From Bremia lactucae (taxonomy: Eukaryota > Oomycota > Peronosporomycetes > Peronosporales > Peronosporaceae): a stretch of DNA of 26,480 nucleotides. This document shows, one piece after another, positions 9,272-18,210 of the stretch (within the stretch, counting starts at the first letter, position 1; every line of letters starts with the position of its first letter). Under the pieces are notes generated by a model. The model saw nothing but the letters and a program-made list of their open reading frames with translations, had not been told where the DNA came from and made no database searches. The stretch lies in the NCBI RefSeq assembly GCF_004359215.1, contig NC_090611.1, forward strand, positions 2,608,639-2,635,118, written 5' to 3'. The position numbers and the translations under genes are program-made.

Positions 9272-9571
9272 AAGAGAAAATAATGTATAAACATAATTTA
9301 GAATTTTTTATCAAGTATTTTAATTCGAACATCTACTTCAAAATTCTCTGTAAACCAAGTTTTATTTATATTTAAAATAAAAAATCTACTTAATACTACT
9401 TAATCTCCATATTGAATTTATTTGTCGTAAAAATACGTAGTGTATTTTGCATTATTCGTATTGAATCTCTTAAAATACGAATATTTGAAGGGTTTGCAGT
9501 ATCTGAAATTCCAGTATGCTCTTCCGATGATAAAGATATCATCAAATATTACCGCTTTTATGACTTTGAGG
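9272..9571. mobile_element. 300-bp palindrome-centre insert (duplicate of 2897-3196)
   Basis: Identical to 2897-3196 and again flanked by the two 13-bp palindrome arms (9259-9271 and 9572-9584). Confidence 0.5.
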
Positions 9572-9777
9572 CCATCTGATGAACACGAGACAGGCATCGC
9601 CACGGCTTGATGCTTCCAATTTATACATGGCTCGTACTTTCTGAGCCATGGTTATCCAAGGATAACATCAGATTTGTCATCCAAATCTAGTACGATGAAA
9701 TCATCATCGTACTATTTACTGTATCATTATTTACTGTTTTAATGCGTATTAAATACCAACTACACGTTTCTTAACCG
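9572..9777 (-). pseudogene. Gypsy-A protease C-terminal part (duplicate of 3197-3402)
   Basis: Same sequence and same stops as 3197-3402. Confidence 0.75.
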
Positions 9778-10254
9778 TTACAAATGTGCCTGTTGGTAGG
9801 CGCACTGTCCCGTTAGAGATATATCGCGCTCAACGAACTTAATCCTGCGATCTTCTAGCGATTGGCGTCGAATAAAATTGTTCGACGCCCCACAATCGAC
9901 AAGAGACTTAAGTGGCAATTTATTTGACACTTTTATTTTCAGGGTTATGAGGTGAACCTCATCACCGTGGGCAGTTACAAACAATGTTGGTGTGTGAGAA
10001 GCAACTTTCGTCAAAAGGCCTGCAAATTCTTTTGACGTTGCTGGATCAGTAGAGTGCTCGACCTTTTTTTGACGGTCTGACTCGCCGTTGCGATTTCGCA
10101 ACAGCGTCGGATCCGCGTCCTCCGCTGTTCCTAGCAAGTCGATCTTTTCGCTCAGTGTTTCTGGGCACTGGCCGTGAAGCACTTCACTCAAGGCGTAGTG
10201 GCCCGTCTTTAGACAACGGTTACACTTTGTAATCGTTTGTAATTTGAAGAGCAA
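9778..10254 (-). pseudogene. Gypsy-A zinc knuckle and protease N-terminus (duplicate of 3403-3879)
   Basis: The same 158-codon frame as 3403-3879, with CNRCLKTGH and VDCGASNNFI. Confidence 0.8.
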
Positions 10255-10754
10255 GGTTTCTTGCTCTCTACATACGGGAGGTCCATGGGTTCTGGACCTC
10301 CGTTTTCCAGTCTTCTCGGTGGACGATAAGCACCCGAATGGACGAAACCTGTTTCAGGCTAAAGTCTCTTGTTCCGCTACAGAGATCGCTTGGTCAAGCG
10401 TCTTTAAGTCGAGCCGGAACAAGTGGGTCTTGACAGGACCGTCTGCGAGATCCTTGATGAACACAGAACCTGTGTGTCTTCATCAATCGGATGACTCACG
10501 ATACGACTGACCAATTATCGTTTATGTTGGGCATAAGCGTGAAGGTTACGATTGCCCTACTTCAAATCCAGGAGCTTAACTCGAGCCCTGAATTCGACAC
10601 GTGGCGGCTCAAATGTTTGCCTGAGCCGGGTCCTAAAGACCTCATACGACCCAACAAATATTGGGTCGTAAAGCTTGAGCCCCAAGGCCCAAGATTTGGC
10701 ACGCCCGTCTAATTGGACATGCCAAATTTCACTTCGTCGCATCATCACTGACAC
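10255..10754 (-). pseudogene. Gypsy-A gag (duplicate of 3880-4379)
   Basis: Same frame-shifted capsid-like region as 3880-4379, with LDGRAKSWALGLKLYDP on the minus strand. Confidence 0.75.
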
Positions 10755-11095
10755 GGCGAGCTTCTATTGTACGACGTGCAGAGGAAGATTACAGGTAGCT
10801 TAGCAGCCTTAGCTACCAAAGGCTCGTTTTGAGGCTTCAAAATATAGAGAAAGTAAAACTGTATAAACATATTCAGGTCCTACGTAACGATCTTCTGTGT
10901 ACAGCTGAATTTATTATATTAATAACAAACTATGTATAGCGCCTCCTTGCGCACCGCACAATCGTGTCTTACAACGATTGTCGGGGTTGGTTTAGAATAT
11001 AATAAATAGAGTTAATGTCTTATTACATCAATATTACCCAATTTGAAAATATTAAAACTATTTAAGTCAAATCATTAATTAAGATAATAATTTGT
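10755..11095. other. Non-coding stretch (duplicate of 4380-4720)
   Basis: Identical to 4380-4720: AT-rich, no gene seen. Confidence 0.5.
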
Positions 11096-11607
11096 TGTAG
11101 ACGGGCACGTCTTAATGCGGCCACGCTCTACTTAAGCACACACTCTAGCACAGCGAGGAAGCGGTTAGACGGTCTTCTCTTGCGTGCAGTGAGGTGCGCG
11201 CCTTAGCGACCTCACCCAACGCACTAAGTATGTCGTCACGGGAGCGGTGATCCGACTCCTCGTGCGCACTTACTAAGTATGAAGTAGTTTTCAGACTGAT
11301 TTATATTTAATCGCATTAAATACAAATACTTATTCTTACCAATCAAAAATGTCATCTCTGTAGATGGCACTAATATGTATTGCGAGCGTATCTTTCTAGA
11401 AACCTCGCGTAACGGATGACGCTAGGCGTCATCCTTCCTAATGTGAATGCACCCATGTGCATCACATCCACAAGGGTTGGTCATAAATGTGAATCACATC
11501 CGAGTAGTGGGTCAAATTACTTTATTTAAGCAATTGACCGCCCCTTCAGTACACAAAGTGTACTCAAGGAGGACTGTGTAACATTAGGGCAACTTTAGGC
11601 CGTTACA
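11096..11607 (-). repeat. Gypsy-B 3' LTR, copy B
   Basis: Identical to copy A (4721-5232). It is the 3' LTR of the Gypsy-B element that runs on the minus strand from 16269 to 11096. The 5' LTR (copy C) differs at many positions, roughly one in ten by eye, and the 5-bp flanks do not match (tttgt and ttagg). So the insertion is old, or the two ends come from different insertions. Confidence 0.85.
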
Positions 11608-11619
11608 TTCCCCCTCCCT
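11608..11619 (-). promoter_or_regulatory. Polypurine tract of Gypsy-B (copy B)
   Basis: Minus-strand agggagggggaa directly before the LTR start, the same as at 5233-5244. Confidence 0.75.
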
Positions 11620-11738
11620 AAAAACGAATGTTACATTTTGAATTCGTCAAAGAGGAAGGAAGAGCTATGAGCTGCTTAACGCGCCGCTAGTTCTCTCAGT
11701 CACTCTAACGATCTCTGTTTCTTTACACGGCGCCGAAG

Positions 11739-12675
11739 ATGCCACCTAAAGGGGCCACGTTGGTGAGTCGTCTGCGAAGACGCCCACATAACCACGCGCT
11801 TAGCGCACGCGCCGCATTAATACGCCAGCAGCGTCCAATGCCTTAGCCAAAACGCCGACAGCTACTGCTGCTGTCTCGTTAACAGAGCTTAAGGATCCTT
11901 CCCACTTTAACAGTGAGAATGTTGATCCGTCGCTTATTGTCGACTACAATGAGTCGACACCGTTGCCGTCATTTCATAGTAGTGATGCGGACAACGAGCT
12001 AATGAGGTCGGATGATGGCGAATTATTGCCCATCCAAACTTCTCTCATTACTCCCAACGTGGTGGAAACAGCAACATTTACGAATGCGCGCTGGATAGCG
12101 CAGCGACCATTAATGAGAGCGCTGCCCATAAATGCGCAGCCGCTTCTTCGTTGGATAAAACTTTATGCTCAGACCATTATCCATAATAGTTCTGACATAG
12201 AGGATTCTGAGCTAAAGCTCCGCCGACGACACGTAAACGTGCTCAGTCGGTGTCACAAGCCAGTCGTTTTGAACGTGGCTATGTGACGGGTGACATATCA
12301 CCGATGCCCTCTTCGTCTAAATGGTCTGTTAAACGGACAAGAGCGTCGCTCCTAGAGTGCGCTCTTCTAGATGCACATAATTATTATGGCGTCTTTACAT
12401 CATGGGGGGGCTCAGGGGACTCGCTTGGGCGAATTTTCCCGATCCCGGTCGTGTTGCAATCGAATGAAACGCCCAACTAAAACGAGGCAGAGTTCACGCG
12501 CCGCATTCATCCGCATTCCGATGCGATGAAACAGCGATCGCAGCGAATTAATGTCGCCCGCTTGCGTGTAAAAGAAATCATGGGCGGTACTGTAGCCCAT
12601 GTTTTTTCTTACAACGCTGCTTCTGCTAGTCCATTTGAGACTAGCGAAGTGGCCTCAGCTAGTGCTCCTTTTCAT
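11739..12675 (+). pseudogene. Antisense ORF of Gypsy-B (duplicate of 5364-6300)
   Basis: Same broken plus-strand ORF as 5364-6300, with open pieces at 11963-12286, 12250-12480 and 12526-12771. Confidence 0.5.
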
Positions 12676-12847
12676 AGGCAGCCACCAAGCCGGGCACATC
12701 AATACGTAGGGTATCGATCGATTCCCGAGATTCGAAACTCTTCGGGTATCCTTTCCATTGGACGAGGATAAAATACCTTTGCCTCACGAAGCGGTGAGCA
12801 AGCAACCTTCCGACAAGGAAGCGTTGATTCTCACCCGCATCCATCAA
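12659..12847 (-). pseudogene. Chromodomain, Gypsy-B (duplicate of 6284-6472)
   Basis: Same 62-codon chromodomain piece (YFILVQWKGYPKSF). Confidence 0.75.
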
Positions 12848-13167
12848 GGCAGGCGGTGCCCGATAGGAGTGGCGATCTCACCCACCTAGTCGCGGCTGCC
12901 TTACCTTCGTCCATTCAGTCGCAAGCGTTAAGCGCTGCCGATCGACGTATTGTGGATCTCGAGGGTTAAGTCTCGCGACTGACCTCGGATCTTTATGATG
13001 TCCGAGCGAAGGCTCATCAGGGTTATAAACGCCTGAGACTCGCTTCGACCTTTTGAGAAAGATAATTCGGAGGAATCCGCGTCATCCAGGATCTCCCTCG
13101 CTCTCCGAGTCCTCCTCGAGGTGGGAGAAGTCGATCGCTTGAATTTTTTTCATCTTCACCGTCCCCC

Positions 13168-13516
13168 TCACCCGAACGACGCTTGACTCACGTCGGCGTC
13201 ACCATCGGTCTCCTTAGACGGATAGGGGTATGTGACCTCATTTGGGCCTACATACCGTTTCAGACGACCCACGTAAACTACGGGATGCGTCTCCATATAC
13301 GGAAGAAGGGTGAGACTATAATTCAGGTTTCCAACCTCTTCTACCACCGTAAAGGGCCCATTGAAACGCGGGAACAACTTCGTAATACCTCCAGGAAGTA
13401 CATAAATTGCATTTTACCATTTTGCTCAGTCTGTCTAAAAAGATGACGAGCCCCGTCCGACCCTTATGATCGGGCGCATGCCAAACATGGAGTCCAGACT
13501 TACTGACTTCCAACAA
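13168..13516 (-). pseudogene. Integrase C-terminal domain and core remnant (duplicate of 6793-7141)
   Basis: Same fusion of the core start (VIFLDRLSKMV) to the C-terminal domain (THPVVYVGRLKRY), with the catalytic core deleted. Confidence 0.8.
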
Positions 13517-13815
13517 TCCGTTGGAATCGGTAGCGGCATCAGTGACGCACTGCTGGACGGTGCAGACTTAACGCGCTGACACTGTTCGCAAGAGCGATAT
13601 CGTTGGCCACCCATCTATATAGGTGTGGCTACCAAAATTCCTCTGACACTCGCAAGAATGTCTTCTCACGGCCCAGATGCCCACTAGATGGCGCATCATG
13701 GAGCTCGTGAAGTGTCAGCAGCTTGAGATCTGTGTCATGAGGCACATATATTCTCAAGGGATTATAAGGTGACAGCTGATGCCATATCAGGCCATTGCTG
13801 AAGCTAAAAGCGATT
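13517..13815 (-). pseudogene. Integrase zinc-binding region (duplicate of 7142-7440)
   Basis: Same HHCC-type region (LHELHDAPSSGHLGREKTF ... SCEQCQRVKSAPSS) with one internal stop. Confidence 0.75.
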
Positions 13816-14012
13816 TAGCTTAGCCTTTAGGTGCGACGGAAGGGTAACCTTTCATTCGCCAAAGTGATATAATAGCAGACGACAATGGTCGTCCTGAATA
13901 TAGTTTTCTTTTATCTCAGAGGCTAATGAGCTCGTCACGTTGTATGCCATAATGGCTGCCAACGTTGACGGCTAAAATTGTGCTTTCGCACTAGACACAC
14001 TTTCCTGGTGTC

Positions 14013-14405
14013 TTACCTCGAAGTCTGGTCTGCGCGATAAAACGTCAGCCAAGACATTCGACTTACCCGGCTTGTATTGAACTTAAAATTAAATTCAGAG
14101 AAGAATGTAAGCCATCTTGTCATTCTAGGTGAGAGGTGCGGTGAGTTTATTGCGGTCCGCAATGTTGCGTGATCCGTATAAACCACAAATGGTTCGGTGC
14201 CCAATAGATGCACACGAAACTTGACAAGAGCATACTTTTTTGGAAGTATCTCTGCGTGAGCGCGCTGCCAATTGCAAAATTACTTGCATCGCAGACGACG
14301 CTTAAGGGCTTATCCACGTCTGGCAATACCAAGACCGGTGCGTCAACAAGAGATTGCTTCACTGATGTGAACGCAACTTCATTATCTTTTAACCAAACCC
14401 ATTCT
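14013..14405 (-). pseudogene. RNase H region of Gypsy-B
   Basis: Minus strand, directly after the RT. It reads LKDNEVAFTSVKQSLVDAPV and KPLSVVCDASNFAIGSAL (first RNase H Asp in CDAS). A join then leads, in another frame, to KYALVKFRVHLLGTEPFVVY and TDHATLRTA. In intact Gypsy elements some 40-50 residues with the conserved Glu (HEKELLA type) lie at this join, so that catalytic residue is deleted. The end matches 7638-7832 up to the gap. Confidence 0.8.
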
Positions 14406-15085
14406 GCTTTTTAAGGAGGTCAGATAATGGTTTAGTTTGCTCAGCCTGATTCTTGCTATACTTATGTAAGTAACTAGCGAGCCCTAGGAATTGCCGCAAA
14501 TCCTTCACATGCCAAGGCATTGGCCATTCCTTTACTGATTTTACCTTGTCTGGGTCTGCTTGTACACCATCTGTACCAGCGATGCAGCCCAGCGCAGGTA
14601 TCTCAGGACCCCTACGACGCACTTTTGCAAATTGACGTACAATTGAACATCCTTCGAAGTCGGTAATACAGCGTCTAAATGACGCTAGTAAGACTTTATT
14701 GCGTTCAGCCCGTCCTCGGCCCTACTATGCACGAATACATCTTCAAAGTAATGAGGCGCGTAGGCACGGTGCTGACGCATCACGTGAGCCACCACCCGGT
14801 TGAATGTCGCTGGTGCGTTTTTCAAACCTTGGGCAATCACAAGCCACTCCCAAAGCATACCGCTTGGGGTGTTTACTGCCGTTTTGGCTACATCCGACTC
14901 TCTCATGAGTACGTGATAGTAGCCATCCTTTGAATCCAACGCGGATAAGATAGTTGATTTTGACTTTCTTATGGAGTTCAACACGACATATTTCCGCGGG
15001 ATTGGCGTTTGCGCCGGTATGGTCGCCGTGTTCAGCTTATTACAAGCATGAATCACGCACCATCCACGTTCGCTTCGCCTTTCGC
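14389..15085 (-). pseudogene. Reverse transcriptase of Gypsy-B
   Basis: Minus-strand RT: GWCVIHACNKLNTATIPAQ, TILSALDSKDGYYHV (motif A, Asp kept), GLKNAPATFNRVV, then YFEDVFVHSRAEDG, where the YxDD box reads YFED. A frameshift near 14690 leads through QLYVNLQKCV to PEIPALGCIAGTDGVQADPD and DLRQFLGLASYLHKYSKNQ, the thumb. The start is fused to gag near 15070-15085: zinc knuckle, protease and RT fingers are deleted. The thumb then shifts frame into RNase H. A protein from this locus would be catalytically dead. Confidence 0.85.
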
Positions 15086-15672
15086 GCTCCAAAGAAGCAC
15101 ACCTGAAGCAACACTTCGTTGTTCGGCGGCTGATAATTTGCGCGAATCTTTTCTTTAAAGATCGCCAATGTAGGGAACGCCTTTCTGTCCGCAATAAGCG
15201 CCGAGTAAGCCCACTCTAAGGCCTTACCGCGAAGGTGCGACATGGCGTACGACATTATCCGGCTGTCGTCCTCGATGAGCTACGCGACACCGCATTGCTC
15301 CAAGGCGAACAGCCAGAGGACAATCGTGTGCGCTGCAGTTCCATCAAACTTGGGCGGGTCCATCTGAATAGTCCTCGGCTGATGCGGCCGCGCAGAGAGC
15401 ATCCCAACAATCATGTTGAGAGCCTCGCTCCGAGCCTGCTCATGCCTCAGCTCATCCTGGGTCTGAGTGACGGACTCCGCCGCAGCATAGCTCTGTGCCT
15501 CGGACGTGGCTCTCCTCTGTCCGAGCATGAATGCCTCAAACTGCTTCAATTGAGCAAGATGTTGCTCAAGAGGACTACCCAGGAGCCTGGCCAGGACTTG
15601 TTCACCAAGTCCCTGCGCCATAAGCCCTGCCACCTCCCGATGATGTTCGGAGAGGTGGGAAAATGAGCTCAA
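15040..15672 (-). pseudogene. Gag of Gypsy-B with one in-frame TAG
   Basis: The minus-strand frame from 15672 has a Glu/Gln/Ala-rich helical N-terminus (SPLEQHLAQLKQFEAFML, DELRHEQARSEALNMI), then MDPPKFDGTAAHTIVLWLFA, LEQCGVA, a TAG at 15282-15280, and in the same frame LIEDDSRIMSYAMSHLRGKA, LEWAYSALIADRKAFPTL and EKIRANYQPPNNEVLLQ. This is the Retrotrans_gag capsid domain, about 210 codons. The TAG most simply replaces a CAG. The frame opens with TTG after a TGA, so the true start is uncertain. The C-terminus after FFGAR is lost through the deletion that fuses it to RT. Confidence 0.8.
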
Positions 15673-15725
15673 TCAATATTGAGGCTCATCCTCACGTACA
15701 CACGCTGAGATGCGGGTCGTGGAAA

Positions 15726-15743
15726 GGATTTCAAGTGCTACCA
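15726..15743 (-). promoter_or_regulatory. Primer binding site of Gypsy-B
   Basis: Two bases after the minus-strand LTR end (ctaca) stands tggtagcacttgaaatcc. Its first eight bases, TGGTAGCA, equal the complement of the 3' end of eukaryotic initiator-Met tRNA (…TGCTACCA). Spacing and TGG start are typical of LTR-retrotransposon primer sites, and they fix copy C as the 5' LTR. Confidence 0.65.
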
Positions 15744-15745
15744 AG

Positions 15746-16269
15746 TGTAGCCAGGCACGTCGTAATGTGGCCACGCTCTACTTAGACACTCACCCTAGCA
15801 CAGCGAGGAAGCGGTTAAACCAGCTTCTCTTGCGTGCAGTGAGGTAGTTATGGTATGCGCCTTAGCGACCACACTGAACGCACTAAGTACTCTAGTAAAG
15901 TGTCGTCACGGAAGCGGTGACCCGACTCCTCGTGCGCACTTACTAAGTATGAAGTAGTTTTCAGACTGATTTATATTAATCGCATTATAAATAAATACTT
16001 ATTCTTACCAATCAAAAATGACATCTCTGTAGATAACACTAATATGTATTGCGAGCGTATCTTTCTAGATTAACGGATCACGCTAGGCGTCATCCCTCCT
16101 AATGTGGATGCAACTATGTGCATCACATACACAAGGGTTGGTCATAAATGTGAACCACACCCGAATGGGGGGTCTAATTACTTTATTTAAGTAATTGACC
16201 GTTCCCTTAAGTATACCAAGTGTACTTAACGGGGACTGTGTAACATTAGGGCAGCTTTAGCTCGTTACA
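15746..16269 (-). repeat. Gypsy-B 5' LTR, copy C
   Basis: A 524-bp relative of copies A, B and D with the same tgtag and ttaca ends. It carries an insertion relative to copies A and B (gtagttatggtatgcgcc in place of gtgcgcgcc near 15843) and the extra ctctagtaaag that copy D also has in the form ctctggtaaag. It is therefore closer to D at these sites than to its supposed partner B. Confidence 0.85.
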
Positions 16270-17020
16270 TTAGGACATCTTTATTTATTTCCTCTCATAG
16301 GAAATATTACTTATGTAACGGTACACTTCGTCACAATAAGAACCATTTTTGGTCGACTTGTGTTGCATTTCTATCCTAGTTATATTTCTCAGGATAGCTC
16401 TGATAAAAAGCCGACTGAGCACCAGTTAAGTGCTTTAAACATATAATTAAGAAGTATAATCTAGGGAACCGGAATAGCCCCCCCCCCGCCTTTTTATATA
16501 GCCACACATCCCCGTCCGTTTGTTTTAATTAAATAAAAACTACAGATTAAAACTAAACAGTTTCGTTATTCCGCTATATCGCAAAATTGACAATTATTCC
16601 TTTTGAGTATTCAGTAGATCCCTTTTGGACTTTAGTATACCCCCAGCTAAATTACATTTGGGAACCGATATAGCAACACGTATTTATTATTTACCTGTCT
16701 ATTTATGAGAGTAGCGTGATGGTAGCAACTTGTTGATAACTAGATATATATCGAGAAACCTCGATGCAGGCCTTCCCAGCTTCAGTAGCTCGAAAGGTCT
16801 GCAAAAATACGTCGGATCATATGCGTACTGTCATATTAAATAGCAAAATGCTTTTTTAACAAAGAAATTACGAACGAAACCCGACAAAAACTATAACACA
16901 AGGAAATGGTGGGTACAAAAAGAGCACTAAGATTCGCCTATTTGAAGCACTTCCGCAAAAGTTGGTAGAAGTAAAGTAAAATAAATCCATCCTTAGTTTG
17001 ACCTCCAAAGGCTAACTAAC
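16270..17020. other. AT-rich intergenic DNA with hairpins
   Basis: No coding signal and no homology to the elements in this window. It holds perfect inverted repeats atttcct/aggaaat (about 16296-16314) and ctatcct/aggatag (about 16372-16398), a run of ten C at 16478-16487, and a double hairpin at 16750-16802. The last part could be the 5' region of the small ORF at 17021 (a-rich leader, ctaactaac just before the ATG). Confidence 0.5.
16750..16802. other. Two adjacent stem-loops
   Basis: Stem-loop one is atcgag-aaac-ctcgat (16750-16765), a perfect 6-bp stem. Stem-loop two (16766-16802) has arms gcaggccttcccagct and agctcgaaaggtctgc around the loop tcagt: 14 of 16 positions pair, one of them G-T. 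I recognise no RNA family. Confidence 0.45.
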
Positions 17021-17236
17021 ATGCATGCCCTTGTCGCTTATTTCCAGCTTAACTTCTCCCTCGCTGCTCGAATTGCTGCTCTTCTTTTCGCTCTTTTTAT
17101 AACTTGCCAATCAATTGCGGGCGCTCTTGGCTTTTTCTCACCTGTTAAAAACGGACATTTAACATCGCCAAACGAAAAATCACGGTTTCTGATGTGCCCA
17201 GGGGCAGCCATCAGTAGGGACACAACGCCCTACTGA
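17021..17236 (+). CDS. Small ORF with signal-peptide-like N-terminus, truncated by Gypsy-A
   Basis: 71 codons from ATG at 17021. Residues 1-17 form a mild n-region (MHALVAYFQLNFSLAAR). Then IAALLFALFITCQSIAGA is a strong hydrophobic core ending in small residues suited to signal peptidase. The following LGFFSPVKNGHLTSPNEK is polar. From about 17176 the DNA is Gypsy-A gag/protease sequence read in a wrong frame, so the true C-terminus is gone. It could be the first exon of a secreted protein cut by the element, or a chance ORF. There is no RXLR motif. No function can be given. Confidence 0.3.
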   Translation: MHALVAYFQLNFSLAARIAALLFALFITCQSIAGALGFFSPVKNGHLTSPNEKSRFLMCPGAAISRDTTPY

Positions 17237-17816
17237 TGCAGCAACCTCCAGAGAATTTGCAAATCTCTTGACTAAAGTTGTTCCAGACACACAATCATTA
17301 TGTGTCTCTGCACCTGGTGATGAGGTATCATTCATCACCTTGAAATTAAGTGACAAATGATTTGTCACTTAGAGCAGAAGGATGACGGTGCGTCTAGCGA
17401 CAGGCGTATCGATAACAGTAATGAAACGCGTAGTGACATTTTACTACACGTTCAAAGATTTACAGTACGATGATAATTTCATCGTACTGGATTTGGATGA
17501 CAAATTTGATGTCATCCTAGGTCTACCTTGGCTCAGAAAATATGAGCCAAGGATCAGTTATCAGCATCGATCAGTAAAGATGCCTGCCACTTGTTCATCA
17601 GATGGCCATCTGATGAACGTCTTGGAGCGTCCACAAGCGTGTGGATGTACTACGAGTGAGTGCGATGGCCTCTTTTGTGGTACGGTCGTTAGTACAACTG
17701 CACAAGATCACAGTGTGATTACCAATCACCCTGTGGAGTCAGCTGCCGGCGGCTGTGCGAATGCACAGGCAGCGCCGATGGTCCACCACTCGAATACGTC
17801 GAGTGGATTGAGACAT
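17176..17816 (+). pseudogene. Gypsy-A gag tail, protease and linker, plus-strand copy
   Basis: The frame TDAATSREFANLLTKVV, then DTQSLCVSAPGDEVSFITLK, matches the minus-strand copy at 3403-3879. At 17347-17371 a perfect 11-bp-arm inverted repeat carries a TGA stop in its loop. The stretch with the protease active site (DCGASNNFI in the other copy) is deleted. From 17382 the frame is open again: VRLATGVSITVMKRVV, DDNFIVLDLDDKFDVILG, LPWLRKYEPRIS, then the linker CSSDGHLMNVLERPQACG up to the gap. The protease is catalytically dead. Confidence 0.8.
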
Positions 17817-18210
17817 NNNNNNNNNNNNNNNNNNNNNNNNNNNNNNNNNNNNNNNNNNNNNNNNNNNNNNNNNNNNNNNNNNNNNNNNNNNNNNNNNNNN
17901 NNNNNNNNNNNNNNNNNNNNNNNNNNNNNNNNNNNNNNNNNNNNNNNNNNNNNNNNNNNNNNNNNNNNNNNNNNNNNNNNNNNNNNNNNNNNNNNNNNNN
18001 NNNNNNNNNNNNNNNNNNNNNNNNNNNNNNNNNNNNNNNNNNNNNNNNNNNNNNNNNNNNNNNNNNNNNNNNNNNNNNNNNNNNNNNNNNNNNNNNNNNN
18101 NNNNNNNNNNNNNNNNNNNNNNNNNNNNNNNNNNNNNNNNNNNNNNNNNNNNNNNNNNNNNNNNNNNNNNNNNNNNNNNNNNNNNNNNNNNNNNNNNNNN
18201 NNNNNNNNNN
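17817..18210. other. Assembly gap (394 N)
   Basis: Unknown bases. The left flank 17469-17816 reappears as the right flank 18211-18558, so the gap probably separates two contigs that overlap by 348 bp. Confidence 0.98.

Larger units (their letters stand above)
8290..14207. repeat. Near-identical copy of 1915-7832 (shift 6375), probable assembly duplicate
   Basis: Every landmark and open frame between 1915 and 7832 recurs 6375 bases later with the same residues. The only clear differences are two bases close to the gap (cagtgatg at 7785 against caatgttg at 14160). The duplication starts and ends at the gap edges, as expected for two overlapping contigs, or two haplotypes, laid end to end. The element annotations below repeat those at 1915-7832. 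Confidence 0.9.

Noticed and set aside
16741..16805. Hammerhead-type ribozyme
   Set aside because: A GAAA-like segment and stems are present, but there is no CUGAUGA core.
17021..17236. RXLR-type effector
   Set aside because: No RXLR or EER motif follows the leader; only a signal-peptide-like start can be supported.
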